From RYN-133 sp963785425 (lineage in GTDB: Bacteria; Actinomycetota; Actinomycetes; Mycobacteriales; Jatrophihabitantaceae): a DNA stretch of 64,000 nucleotides. Below are positions 24,911 through 34,999 of the stretch, in pieces. The notes beneath the pieces were generated by a model. It did not search any database. It worked only from the letters and a program-made list of their open reading frames with translations, and had not been told where the DNA came from. Within the stretch, counting starts at the first letter, position 1. Every line of letters begins with the position of its first letter. A program made the position numbers and the translations under genes. The DNA is taken from NCBI GenBank assembly GCA_963785425.1, contig CAWAVG010000001.1:620001-684000 (forward strand). The letters are read 5' to 3'.

Positions 24911-25721
24911 CGCGGGTGCTCGACGCCCACGTCCACCTGTGGGATCTCGAGGCGCATCCGCAGCCGTGGACAGAGCCGTTCCCGATGCTCCACCGCTCCT
25001 TCGGCGTGCAGGAACTCGGGACGGTCCTGCGCGCGCACGGTGTCGACGCAGCCGTCGTCGTCCAGGCCGGCGACACGACGGGTGAGACGCTCGACCTGCT
25101 GGCTCTCGCCGACGCCGAGCCTGTGCTCGCCGGTGTCGTCGGGTGGGCGGACTTCACCGCCGACGACCTGACGACACAACTCGAGCGGCTGCGGCGGGCA
25201 CCGGGCGGGCATCGGCTCGTCGGGTTGCGTCATCAGTTGCAGGTGGAGCCGGACAAGCAGTGGTTGGACCGGGACGAGGTCCGGGCCGGGCTGCGCGTGC
25301 TCGGCGAGCGCGAACCGGTGTTCGACGTCGTGGTGTCGCCGGAGCAGTTGCCACTGGTCACCGAGACCGTGCGGGCCTGTTGCTCGCGGAGTGCTCGGCG
25401 CGCGCGGTGCAGGTCGTCGCCGCCGCGCCGTTCAACTCCGGGCTGCTCGCCCACGACCGGCCCGACTCCGGCGCGACGTACAACTACGCGTGCGCGCCGC
25501 GGGAGGTGCTGGGACGCGCAGGCGCGCTCGCCGACGTCACTGCGCGTTTCGGCGTAGCGTTGCCGGCCGCGGCGGTGCAGTTCCCGTTGCAGTCGCCGGT
25601 CGTGGCTGCAATGGCGGCCGGCCTGCAGACGGTCGAGGAGGTCGAGATCGCATTGGCCAACGTTGCTGCGCCGATCCCGGCCGAGGCGCGGGAGCCGTTC
25701 GACGAGGTCGCGCTGTCATGA
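24907..25721 (+). pseudogene. Chimera: L-fuconolactonase-type amidohydrolase N-terminus joined out of frame to an aldo/keto reductase C-terminus
   Basis: From GTG 24907 the frame encodes the first ~158 residues of an amidohydrolase-2 lactonase (VLDAHVHLWDLEAHPQPW, VVVQAGDTTGETLDLL, LVGLRHQLQVEPDKQWL). Near 25380 the similarity stops. From about 25378 another frame encodes the C-terminal ~114 residues of an aldo/keto reductase of the D-threo-aldose (L-fucose) dehydrogenase type (VVAAAPFNSGLLA, ATYNYACAPREVL, LPAAAVQFPLQSPVVAAM), ending 25721. Roughly the lactonase C-terminal half and the reductase N-terminal two-thirds are missing, about 1 kb. Neither enzyme should work. Confidence 0.78.
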
Positions 25722-27007
25722 CCGAGCCGGTCACGTCGGTCCAGGTCGCCTACGGACGCACGGGCTTGAGCGTCGACCTGCCGGCCGGCCGCACGACCGT
25801 CATCCGTCCTCGTCACGCGGACGCCGCACCGGATCCTGACGCCGTCTTGCGCGCCGCACTGCAGAACCCGGTGGCCGGTCCCGCTTTGCGCGCCGTGGTC
25901 CCTGCCGGTGCACGGGTCGCTGTGTCGCTGTGCGACGGCACACGTCCCCAGCCACGCGAGCCGATGATCCGTGCGCTGCTGGCCGAACTCGAGGGCATCG
26001 TGACGCGCGCCGATGTGGTGCTGCTGGTGGCGACCGGCACGCACCGCGGGAACACCGACGACGAGCTGCGGGCGATGCTCGGCGACGAGCTGGTCGACTC
26101 GGTTCAGGTGATCAACCACGACTGCCGCGACCCCGGGATGCTCGTGTGGTGCGGAACCTTCGGCGCTGGCGTCCCGGTCTGGCTGAACCGGCACTGGGTC
26201 GAGGCCGACGTCCGGATCACGACCGGGTTCGTCGAACCGCACTTCTTCGCCGGCTTCAGCGGCGGGCCGAAGTTGGTGGCACCCGGCCTGGCCGGGCTCG
26301 ACACCGTGCTCACCCTGCATGACGCGACGCGCATCGGCAGCGAGTCGGCGACGTGGGGCGTGTGCGAGGGCAACCCCGTGCACGACGACGTGCGCGCCAT
26401 CGCCGCCGCGACCGGCGTCGATTTCGCCTTGGACGTCGTGCTGAACGCCGACCAGCAGATCGTGGCCGCGTTCGGCGGTGAGGTGCTGGCGATGCACGAA
26501 GCGGCGCGGACGATGGTGCGCGAGACGGCCATGCAGCCCGTTGACGGGACGTTCGACGTCGTCGTCACCAGCAACTCGGGTTTCCCTCTCGACCAGAACC
26601 TCTACCAAGCAGTGAAGGGGATGTCGGCCGCCGCCACCGTCGTGAAGCCCGGTGGGTTGATCATCTGCGCCGCCGAGTGCGCGGACGGATTTCCCGACCA
26701 CGGGTCGTTCCGGTCCGAGCTGGCGGCGGCACCGTCGCCCCAGGGCCTGCTCGATCAGATCGTTGCCCGCGAACGCACCGAGCCCGACCAGTGGCAGGTG
26801 CAGGTGCTCGCCCGGACCTTGCTGCGCGCCCGCATCGGCCTGCACACCACCCACCTGTCGGCGTCCGACCTCGAATCGGCGCACCTGCACCTCGTGCCGG
26901 ACGTCGCGGCGGCCGTCCGGGCCGAGTTGGCGTCCGTCGGCCCGCAGGCTCGGGTGTGCGTGCTGCCCGAGGGACCGCAGACCATTCCGTTCGTCGCACC
27001 GGCCTGA
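25718..27007 (+). CDS. LarA-like (DUF2088) nickel-pincer racemase/epimerase family protein
   Basis: A 429-residue LarA-superfamily protein. Family features: SLCDGTRPQP, VATGTHRGN with a catalytic-type His, NHDCRDP with a second His, and GFVEPHFFAGFSGGPKLVAPG with the His/Lys region that anchors the nickel-pincer cofactor in lactate racemase. LarA-like enzymes interconvert alpha-hydroxy acid stereoisomers. In this cluster L-lactate is an expected product, so lactate racemisation is possible, as is epimerisation of a sugar acid. Start ATG 25718 overlaps the stop of the preceding gene (ATGA). No larB, larC or larE cofactor genes are in the window. Confidence 0.85.
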   Translation: MTEPVTSVQVAYGRTGLSVDLPAGRTTVIRPRHADAAPDPDAVLRAALQNPVAGPALRAVVPAGARVAVSLCDGTRPQPREPMIRALLAELEGIVTRADVVLLVATGTHRGNTDDELRAMLGDELVDSVQVINHDCRDPGMLVWCGTFGAGVPVWLNRHWVEADVRITTGFVEPHFFAGFSGGPKLVAPGLAGLDTVLTLHDATRIGSESATWGVCEGNPVHDDVRAIAAATGVDFALDVVLNADQQIVAAFGGEVLAMHEAARTMVRETAMQPVDGTFDVVVTSNSGFPLDQNLYQAVKGMSAAATVVKPGGLIICAAECADGFPDHGSFRSELAAAPSPQGLLDQIVARERTEPDQWQVQVLARTLLRARIGLHTTHLSASDLESAHLHLVPDVAAAVRAELASVGPQARVCVLPEGPQTIPFVAPA

Positions 27008-27034
27008 GGAGTTCGCCAGGACTTCCCCCAGCGT

Positions 27035-27049
27035 ATACACTCAGTGTAT
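27035..27049. promoter_or_regulatory. PadR operator
   Basis: ATACACTCAGTGTAT is a perfect 15-bp palindrome (7-bp arms, one central base) 24 bases before the padR start. PadR-family repressors of drug exporters typically bind such ATAC...GTAT palindromes in their own promoter, so this is probably the autoregulatory operator of the padR-ABC operon. Confidence 0.75.
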
Positions 27050-27073
27050 TGTCGCCATCATGAAGAGTTCCTC

Positions 27074-27598
27074 ATGAGCGTCCCGTACAGCCTGCTGGGC
27101 CTGCTCGAGCGCGAGCCGAGTCATGGTTACGACCTCAAACACGACTACGACACCTACTTCGGCCGCGGCAAGCCGCTGCCGTTCGGCCAGGTGTACTCGA
27201 CCCTGAGCCGGCTGGCACGCGACGGCAAGGTCGTCGTCGGCGAGTCCGAGCCGGGCGCCGGTCCCGACCGCAAGCGGTACCTGATCACCGAACAGGGCGT
27301 CAGCGACATCGACGCCTGGCTGCGGCAGCCGGTGACCCCCGAACCGCACCTGCAGACGGTGCTGTTCGTCAAGGTCGTGCTGGCGCTGATGTCGGGACGG
27401 TCGGCGGCCCACTACCTCGACCTCCAGCGCGCCGCGCACCTGACCCGCATGCGCGAGCTCACCGACCTCAAGCGCACCGGTGACAGCGTCGACTCGTTGC
27501 TCGCCGACCACGGCCTGTTCCATCTCGAGGCCGACCTGCGCTGGATCGACCTCACCGCTGCGCGCCTGTCAGCCCTCGCCGCCGAGGTGACCCGGTGA
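27074..27598 (+). CDS. PadR-family transcriptional repressor
   Basis: A 174-residue PadR protein: N-terminal winged helix with SLLGLLEREPSHGYDLKHDY and PFGQVYSTLSRLARDG, and a C-terminal helical dimerisation region. PadR proteins often repress the exporter genes beside them and are released by the exported drug. The stop overlaps the ATPase start (GTGA), so regulator and transporter are one operon. The palindrome at 27035-27049 is its likely binding site. Confidence 0.95.
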   Translation: MSVPYSLLGLLEREPSHGYDLKHDYDTYFGRGKPLPFGQVYSTLSRLARDGKVVVGESEPGAGPDRKRYLITEQGVSDIDAWLRQPVTPEPHLQTVLFVKVVLALMSGRSAAHYLDLQRAAHLTRMRELTDLKRTGDSVDSLLADHGLFHLEADLRWIDLTAARLSALAAEVTR

Positions 27599-28278
27599 CC
27601 GCCCCGCTGCTCGAAGCACGCTCGCTCGTGCTGTCGTTCGGACGCACGCCGGCGCTGCGCGGCGCCGACGTCGCGGTGGCGTCCGGCGAGATCCTCGCGG
27701 TGATGGGTCCGAGCGGCTCGGGGAAGTCGACGCTGCTGCACTGCCTCGCCGGCATCCTGAAGCCCGATTCGGGCGAGGTGCGCTTCGCCGGTGAACGGGT
27801 CGACACGATGTCCGAGGAGCGCCGCAGTGCGTTGCGCCGCGACCGGTTCGGCTTCGTCTTCCAGTTCGGGCAGCTCGTTCCGGAGCTGACCGCATGCGAG
27901 AACATCGCCCTGCCGCTGCTCCTGGCCGGGACGGCGCGGCGTACGGCGCTCGCTTCCGCGCGGGATTGGCTTGCGCGGCTCGATCTCGCCGAGGTCGGCG
28001 ACCGCCGATCAGGTGAGTTGTCGGGCGGCCAGGCGCAGCGGGTGGCGCTGGCGCGCGGGCTCGTCGCACGACCGGCCGTGCTGTTCGCCGACGAGCCCAC
28101 CGGCTCGCTCGATTCGCTGACCGGCGAAAGGGTGATGGAGTTGCTCGTCGGCGCCGCGCGCGATCACGGGACGACTGTCGTGCTGGTCACGCACGAACCG
28201 CGGGTTGCCGCCTACGCCGATCGCGAGGTCGTGGTCAGGGACGGCAGGGTCACCGCGCTCGCTCCGGCCACGCCATGA
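27595..28278 (+). CDS. ABC transporter ATP-binding protein (MacB/LolD type)
   Basis: A 227-residue ATPase with Walker A GPSGSGKST, Q-loop in FVFQFGQLVPELT, signature LSGGQAQRVALARGL, Walker B VLFADEPTGSLDS and H-loop VLVTHEPRVAAYA. The subgroup (LolD/MacB/FtsE-like) couples to FtsX-type permeases such as the next gene. It overlaps padR by a GTGA and the permease start likewise. Probably exports a drug, peptide or lipid rather than importing. Confidence 0.96.
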   Translation: MTAPLLEARSLVLSFGRTPALRGADVAVASGEILAVMGPSGSGKSTLLHCLAGILKPDSGEVRFAGERVDTMSEERRSALRRDRFGFVFQFGQLVPELTACENIALPLLLAGTARRTALASARDWLARLDLAEVGDRRSGELSGGQAQRVALARGLVARPAVLFADEPTGSLDSLTGERVMELLVGAARDHGTTVVLVTHEPRVAAYADREVVVRDGRVTALAPATP

Positions 28279-30507
28279 TCTGGCTGAGCCTGCGGCTCAC
28301 CCTGCGTGGCGGCCGCGAGGCGCTCGTCCGGTCGATCGTCACCGCGCTCGGTGTCGCGCTCGGCGTGACGATGCTTCTGATCACCCTGGCGACGATCAAC
28401 GCGGTCAACACGCAGAACGGCAGGTACGCGTGGCTCGAGACGGGCCGCGAAGGCGCGACGACGTCGTCGGCGCCGCTGTGGTGGGCGCTGACGGCCGACG
28501 AGTACCGCGGCCAGGTCGTCGGCCGGGTCGACCTGGCCGTCGCCGGTCCGGACGCCCCGGTTCCGCCGGGGATCCCGAGGCTCCCCGGCCCGGGCCAGTA
28601 CTACGTCTCGCCCGCGTTGCGCACGCTGATGCGTACCGTCGCGCCCGCGCAGCTGGCCGACCGCTACCCGGGACGGTATGTGGGCACCATCGCGACGTCC
28701 GCGTTGCCGTCGGCCGACTCGCTGGTCATCGTGATCGGCCGCGCGCCCAACGAGCTGGCCGACGATCATCGCGCCTCCCGGGTCTCGACGATCAGTACCA
28801 CCACCCCGAGCAGCTGCAACGGTGACTGCTACTCCATCGGGATCGACGCCAACGGCATCGATCTGGTGCTGGCGGTGGCCACTGCCGCCTTGCTGTTCCC
28901 GATCCTCGTCTTCGTCGGCGCCGCGGCACGGCTCTCTGCCGCCCGCCGCGAGCAGCGGTTCGCCGCGATGCGGCTCGTCGGCGCCACGCCGCGCCAGATC
29001 ACGGTCATCTCCGCGGTCGAGTCCGCCGTCGCGGCCGTGCTCGGGACGGTCGTCGGATTCGTGGCGTTCTTCGCCCTCCGCCCGGCCGTCGCAACCGTGC
29101 CGTTCACCGGATCGCGGTTCTTCCTGAGCGACCTCTCGCTGAACCTCGTCGACATCGGGGTCGTCGCCGTCGGCGTGCCTCTCGCCGCGGTGCTCGCCGC
29201 CCGCATCGCATTGCGGCGGGTCACCGTCTCACCGCTCGGCGTCACCCGGCGGGTCACGCCGAAACCGCCGCGGGCGTGGCGGGCCGTGCTGCTGCTTGCC
29301 GGCTTCGGCGAACTGAGCGCGCTCGTCGTCACCGGACGGCCTCCGAGTACGCCGGGCCAGATCCTCGCGTACATGTCCGGGATCCTCGCGGTCATGACCG
29401 GCCTGGTCGTGGCCGGTCCGTGGCTCACGATGGCCGGTTCGCGACTGATGGTGCGCTGGGCTCGGCGACCGAGCACGCTGATCGCCGCGCGTCGCCTGGC
29501 CGACAACCCGAAGTCGGGATTCCGCGCGGTGAGCGGTGTCGTCCTCGCCCTCTTCGTCGCCAGCGTCGCCATCGCGTCCATCACCGCCCTCGAGGCATCG
29601 GACGGTACGAGCGCGACCGGGCCGGCGGCCGGGGCCACGCTCGTCGCAGGATCTGATCGATTTCCGACCCCCGGGCATCGCTGTGATGCCGCGGGCCATA
29701 CCGGCGTCGGTGCTGCCCGACCTTCACCGCGTCGAGGGCGTGCACCGGGTGGTCGTCGTCCACGTCGCCAGAGCGGAGTCGAATCCCTACACGCCGGTTC
29801 CCGAGCTCGTCTCGTGTGCGGACCTGCGCCGCTCCCCCGGGATCGGTCGGTGTGCGCCGGGCGCCACGGTTGCCGCCGTGACCGGGCTCGCCTGGTCGAA
29901 GTCGATCAACGTCGACAATCCCGCAAAGGTGTGGCCCGCCGCGGACGTGTCAGCGCAGGCTCTGCCACGGTTGCCGGTCGAGTTGCTGCTCGTCAGCGGT
30001 TCGCCCGCGGGCATCGAGCAGGCGCGCACCGTGCTCGAACGGGCCTTTCCCCAGCGGTTCACCCCGCTGACGATCCGCGAGGACGACGAGCAGCGTCGCA
30101 GCGCTGCCCTGATCCGGCAGTACCGCCAGCTGGTCGACGCCATCATCCTGGCTAGCCTGCCGATCGCGGGATGCAGTCTCGCGGTCAGCGTCGTCGCGGG
30201 CATCGGCGAGCGGCGCCGGGCGTTCAGTGTGTTGCGGCTGTCCGGAACGCCGTTGAGCGTGTTGCGGCGCGTGATCGCGCTCGAGAGCGCGGTGCCGCTG
30301 TTGCTGCTCGCGTCGCTCTCGATCGCGACCGGCTTCCTCGCGGCCACCCTGTTCCTGCGATCACAACTCGACCAGGCGTTCGTGTCGCCACCGTTCAGCT
30401 TCTACTTGACGGTCGCGGGTGGCCTGCTCGCCTCGTTCGCCATCATCGCGACCACGTTGCCGCTGCTGCGCCGCACCACCGGGCCGGAGGTCGCACGCAA
30501 CGACTGA
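28275..30507 (+). pseudogene. FtsX-like ABC transporter permease with one frameshift
   Basis: A permease of about 744 residues with two FtsX domains (first near LFPILVFVGAAARLSAARRE and RLVGATPRQITVISAVESA; second near DAIILASLPIAGCSLAVSV and FSVLRLSGTPLSVLRRVIAL) and roughly ten membrane helices. The reading frame breaks once near 29650: upstream it ends ...GATLVAGSDRF, downstream it resumes as QDLIDFRPPGIAVMP. Both halves are well conserved with no other stops, so this is one gene with a single-base indel, either a sequencing error or a recent mutation. Partner of the preceding ATPase. Confidence 0.82.
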
Positions 30508-31443
30508 TCAGCTTTCCCGCTCGGTGCGCGGCAGCTCGCGCGTGTGGTCGTCACTGTCGTCACGCGAGGGCGTATCGACGGCCGGCAACTGCGTGGTGCG
30601 GTCGGCGTCGTGAGTGTCGGCGTCGTGAGTGTCGGCGTCGTGAGTGTCGGCGTCGTGAGTGTCGGCGTCGCGATTGTCGGCGCCGTCAGTGTCGCCCGTG
30701 TCTCGGCCGCTGTCGGGTGCCGGCGCTTCGTCCGACCACGGCGACGGGGTCGCCACCGGCCCGGGGACCGCCGCGGGCGGTGCCGACCACGGCTCCCGCT
30801 CGGACGGCTCCCGACCTGACGGGGCCGGCGAGTACGGCGCGGGGGAGTATCCCGGCGAGTAGGGCGCCGGCGTGGTCACGACCTCGTGGCGTCGCGTCGC
30901 CACCGCGACCACCGCCGCGACGAGCGCGGCCACCAGGCCGAAGAGGATGGCGGCGAAGAGCAGCGAGGCGCCCGGGCTGGAGACCGAGAAGAAGATCGCC
31001 GTGGCCTTGCCGTGGGTGTTGGGGTCGGCGAACTTCGGGTCGACCACCGCGCTGCGCACGTAACCGCCGACCACACAGGCTGCGAGCACGGCTGTCCAGG
31101 TGCCGAGGAACGTCCGTCCGAACGATCCCGAGCCTGCGCTGATCACTGCCACGAGCAAGAACACCAGCACGATGATCGCGACGTCCATCAGCACGTTGGC
31201 GAGGTACAGGCGGCCGAAGTCGTTGCTGAGCCGGCTGAAGTCCCAGCTGAAGGTCGAGATCGAGGCCCGTAGGCGCCCGCCGAACGACTCGATGTCGAAG
31301 TTGTCCAGCAACGACCGCGTCACCGACGGGTTGTCGAGCGCGCCGATCAGGACGAGCATCGTCGCTGCGGCCGCCAGCGCCACCCACCACGGACGCGCGC
31401 GGGTGATCGACCTCTGCTGCTCCGGTTGCGTGCTCGGTTGCAT
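30508..31443 (-). CDS. Membrane protein with Pro-rich and THDAD-repeat C-terminal tail
   Basis: A 311-residue protein, family not recognised. The first ~190 residues hold four predicted membrane helices (for example WWVALAAAATMLVLIGAL and DVAIIVLVFLLVAVISAG). After VVAVATRRHEV comes a long hydrophilic tail rich in Pro/Ser/Glu (APYSPGYSPAPYSPAP), then four to five copies of the acidic pentamer THDAD. The tail is probably cytoplasmic and disordered. ATG 31443; the frame is open far upstream, but that portion is antisense to the Xaa-Pro aminopeptidase gene. Confidence 0.75.
   Translation of the reverse strand: MQPSTQPEQQRSITRARPWWVALAAAATMLVLIGALDNPSVTRSLLDNFDIESFGGRLRASISTFSWDFSRLSNDFGRLYLANVLMDVAIIVLVFLLVAVISAGSGSFGRTFLGTWTAVLAACVVGGYVRSAVVDPKFADPNTHGKATAIFFSVSSPGASLLFAAILFGLVAALVAAVVAVATRRHEVVTTPAPYSPGYSPAPYSPAPSGREPSEREPWSAPPAAVPGPVATPSPWSDEAPAPDSGRDTGDTDGADNRDADTHDADTHDADTHDADTHDADRTTQLPAVDTPSRDDSDDHTRELPRTERES
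30601..30675. repeat. 15-bp tandem repeat (VNTR)
   Basis: Four perfect head-to-tail copies of GTCGGCGTCGTGAGT followed by a degenerate fifth. The 15-bp unit keeps frame and encodes THDAD in the tail of the membrane protein at 30508-31443. Copy number may vary between strains. Confidence 0.92.
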
Positions 31444-31518
31444 AGCTGTGGACCCTACTGAGGACGACGCCGGATCACGACCCCGAGAGGAGCACCGGCC
31501 GGCTCTAGACTCGGCGGC

Positions 31519-32928
31519 ATGGGTGACCCCGAGACCGTGTCCCACGACATCCCGATGAGCGGTCCGCTCAAGCTGGCGATCGCGGCCGACTGGGATCCGG
31601 CTCCCGCGTTCGCGCACCCGGCCCGCGCGGACGGCGCGCCGTACACCGCAGCGCGCCGCGCCGCTCTGTCGGCCCGCTTCCCGGACCAGCTGCTCGTCGT
31701 CGCCGCCGGGGCACCGAAGGTGCGGGCCAACGACACCGACTATCCGTTCCGCGCGTCCAGCGCATTCACCTGGCTCACGGGCGAGACGGCCCCCGACGCC
31801 GTGTTGGTCATGGCGCCCCGTGGCGACGGCCACGAGGCGACCTTGTACATCGGCGTGTACGCCCAACCCGGCGAGCCGGCGTACTTCACCAGTCGCACCC
31901 ACGGCGCCGTCTGGGTCGGCAACGCCGCGTCGGTCGGCGACACCGTCGCCCGCCTCGGCATCGAGACGCGACCGCTGCGCGATCTGGACGCGGAGTTGTC
32001 CCGCTTCGCCGGGGCAGCGCGGCCGTCGGATGTCGTCCTGGCACAGGTCATCGACGAGCTGCGCCTGGTCAAGGATCGGTGGGAGCTCGACCGGCTGCGG
32101 GCTGCCTGTGACGCCACTGCGCGCGGGTTCGCCGACGTCGTCCGCGAGCTGCCACATGTCGTCGGGCGCGCGGATGTGCGCGGCGAGCGCTGGCTCGAGG
32201 GCACGTTCTGGCGCCGCGCCCGCCTCGAGGGCAACACCGTCGGCTACAGCGCGATCGTCGGTTCCGGGGTGCATGCGACGACATTGCACTGGACGCACAA
32301 CACCGGCTCCGTCGAGCCGGGCAGTCTGTTGCTCGCCGACATGGGCGTCGAGACCGACGAGCTGTACACCGCCGACGTCACCCGCACCATGCCGGTGTCG
32401 GGCGAGTGGAGCCCGGAGCAGCTGCGGGTCTACCGCGCGGTCGAGCAGGCGCAGGCGGCCGGGATCGCCGAGGTCAAGGCCGGCGCCGACTTCATCGCCG
32501 CACACCGCGCCGCGATGTGGGTCATCGCCGATCATCTGCACTCATGGGGGGTGTTGCCGGTCCCCGCCGAAGTCTCGTGCCACGAGGACGAGCAGCGACC
32601 CGGTGCCGGCCTGCACCGCCGCTACACCCTGCACAGCACGTCGCACATGCTCGGCATCGACGTGCACGACTGTGCGACCGCGCGTGACGAGCTCTATCGC
32701 GGCGGCGCGCTCCAGCCGGGGCACGTGTTGACGGTCGAGCCGGGGCTCTACTTCCAGCCGAACGATCGCACCGTGCCGGCCGAGCTGCGCGGCATCGGTG
32801 TGCGCATCGAGGACGACATCGTGGTCACCGACGGTGATCCGATCAACCTGTCGGCGTCCCTGCCACGGGACCCGGACGACATCCTCGAATGGATGCGCGC
32901 CGAGCAGACGGCAAAGACCACTCCCTAG
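31519..32928 (+). CDS. pepP: Xaa-Pro aminopeptidase (M24B, aminopeptidase P)
   Basis: A 469-residue aminopeptidase P that removes an N-terminal residue preceding proline. The C-terminal pita-bread domain has the five metal ligands in order: Asp in LLLADMGVET, Asp in YTADVTRTMP, His in STSHMLGIDVHD, Glu in VLTVEPGLYF and Glu in GVRIEDDIVV. The N-terminal AMP-N domain carries FLW-like FTWLTGETAPDAVLV. ATG 31519 or 31555 may be used. It is convergent with the DPP4-type gene, overlapping it by 4 bases, and belongs to a three-gene proline-peptidase group. Confidence 0.95.
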   Translation: MGDPETVSHDIPMSGPLKLAIAADWDPAPAFAHPARADGAPYTAARRAALSARFPDQLLVVAAGAPKVRANDTDYPFRASSAFTWLTGETAPDAVLVMAPRGDGHEATLYIGVYAQPGEPAYFTSRTHGAVWVGNAASVGDTVARLGIETRPLRDLDAELSRFAGAARPSDVVLAQVIDELRLVKDRWELDRLRAACDATARGFADVVRELPHVVGRADVRGERWLEGTFWRRARLEGNTVGYSAIVGSGVHATTLHWTHNTGSVEPGSLLLADMGVETDELYTADVTRTMPVSGEWSPEQLRVYRAVEQAQAAGIAEVKAGADFIAAHRAAMWVIADHLHSWGVLPVPAEVSCHEDEQRPGAGLHRRYTLHSTSHMLGIDVHDCATARDELYRGGALQPGHVLTVEPGLYFQPNDRTVPAELRGIGVRIEDDIVVTDGDPINLSASLPRDPDDILEWMRAEQTAKTTP

Positions 32929-34999
32929 CCGAGCGCGTCGCGGAAGAAGTCGATCTCGCGACGCAGTAAGGCCGTGTACAGAGCGGGATCGCTCTGCATG
33001 TGCGTAATCCCTGGCAGCAGCAGGCAGTTGTGCGGCCTGCCGTGCAGCACCAGTTGACGCGACAGTTCGAGCGAGTGCCGCACGAACACGTTGTCGTCGT
33101 TCAGACCATGCACGATCTGCAACGCACCGGTCAGTTTCGCCGCGTCGGACAGCACCGACGACGCGTCGTAGGCCGCGCTGTCGACCTCGGGGCGGCCGAG
33201 GTATCGCTCGGTGTAGTGGGTGTCGTAGTAGCGCCACTCAGTCACCGGCGCGCCGGCCACCGCCGCCTTGATCACGTCAGGACGCCGCAGCACGGCGAGC
33301 AGCGCGAGGTAGCCGCCGAAGGACCATCCGCGGATTCCGACTCGATCGAGGTCGAGATCGGGGTGTTGCGCGGCGAGTGCGATCAGCCCGTCGACCTGGT
33401 CGGCCAGCGGTGCGGTGGCCAGGTCGCCATGGATCTCGCGGTCCCACGCCGGCCCTCGCCCGGGGGTGCCGCGGCCGTCGATGACCACAACCGCGAAACC
33501 CTGGTCGGCGATCCACTGCGACATGAGATACGCCGCCCGGCGGCTGACTACCCGCTGGGCGTGCGGACCGCCGTAGGGATCGAGGATCACCGGCAGGGCC
33601 GTGCCGGCTCGGTGCTCGCGGGGGTACAGCACCGCGCAGGCCAGGGCACGCTCGCCGGCGCGCTGCATGGTGACGCGCGGCGTCAGGTCGGGCTCGTCGC
33701 CCTTCGAGCCGAGCTCGACCTCGGCCGCCGCAGTGACGATGCGCCATCCGCCGAGCGTGCGGTCGAGGCCCGGCCGCGTGGACTGCGACAGCGTCGCGCA
33801 CCCACGACGGCGTCATGCATGCCCGGTGCGTTCGTGAGTTCGTCGAGCGTGCCGTCCCACCGCATGCGGTACAGCTGCGTCTGCATCGAATCGCGCGACG
33901 CAACGACGACAACGCCGCTGCGAGTCACCCCGCGCACGTTGCGCACCTGCAGTCCGTCCGGTGTCATCTGCGTGTCGTCGAACAGCAGGCTGTAGGTGTC
34001 GTTGCCGAGCTTGGCGCTGACGGTGACGACCCGCCCGTCGGGAGTGAGATCGGGCGTGCCGGGTACGAGTTCGACCCAGTGCGCGTCGTGGTCGGTGTGG
34101 CGCAGCGAGGTGACGCCGCTGGCACGGTCGACGCCCAGCACCTGAGTGGTGCGCTGGTCGCGGCTCTGCACGAGCAACAGCGGGTCGTCGGTGCGGAAGG
34201 ACACCGCAGCGAGGTAGGGGAACGCTGTGTTGTCCCAAGTGACCGGCACGTGCTCACCGTCGCGTGCGATCAGCGCGAGGGTGACCGAGGCGTTGTCGGC
34301 GCCGGCTACCGGGTAGCGCACCGAGCTGGGCTCGGCCGCCGGGTCATCGGGATCGGCGACGTACCACCGCTCGACCATCGACTCGTCGACGCGCGCGGCG
34401 AGGAGCTGCGTCGAGTCGGGGGCCCACCAGTGCCCGCGCATCCGGTCCATCTCTTCGCCTGCGACGTGCTCGGCCAGCCCCCACGACACGTCCGCATCGG
34501 CGTCACCGGCGAGTCTCGTTTCGTGTCCTTCCAGATCGGTGAGCCAGAGCTGTCGATCGCGCACGAACGCGACAGCGTCACCGGACGGCGCCAGTCGCGG
34601 ATCGATGACAGGACCGTCGATGGCCAGTTCGGTGACCGCGGCATCATCAACCGCCACGTCGACGACGAACACCTTGCCGTACAAGGCGAAACACACACGC
34701 GACAGATCAGGCGTCGCCGAATAGGCGACGATCCCGCCGCCGCTCTCACGGGCGCGCTCGCGGCGGGCACGCTCCTCCGGCGGCAGGTCGCCCGCGTCGC
34801 CGAGCGCCCGCGGGTCGCAGACGAGCGTTTCGGTACCGGTCGCGACGTCGACACACCACAATGCGTGCACCGAGTCGTCGGCGGCGCCGCTGCGCAGGAA
34901 GAGTGCGCGGCTGTCGTCGTTCGAGAGCTGCACCGCGCGTGGCACGCCGAAGGTGAATCGTCCGGTCTGCACGTACCGCGTTGGGATGTCGAGTGTCAC
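32925..34999 (-). pseudogene. Dipeptidyl-peptidase IV-type S9 peptidase, one frameshift
   Basis: About 690 residues: N-terminal beta-propeller (VTLDIPTRYV start, HWWAPDST, DHDAHWVELVPGTPDLTPDG) and C-terminal alpha/beta-hydrolase with nucleophile GWSFGGY, acid in GLNDDNVFV and His in PGITHMQSDP. It removes X-Pro dipeptides. Around 33805-33815 the frame shifts by one base: the propeller frame runs ...MHDAVVGA, and the hydrolase frame begins CATLSQSTRPGLDRTLGGWR. GTG 34999 overlaps the upstream peptidase stop (GTGA). Every catalytic element is intact, so a sequencing error is as likely as real inactivation. Confidence 0.85.

Noticed and set aside
30601..30675. CRISPR-like repeat array
   Set aside because: The 15-bp copies are directly abutting with no spacers and encode an in-frame peptide repeat; no cas genes are present.
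32542..33237. Minus-strand 231-codon frame at the Xaa-Pro aminopeptidase 3' end
   Set aside because: Different frame from both real genes; composition indicates a shadow.
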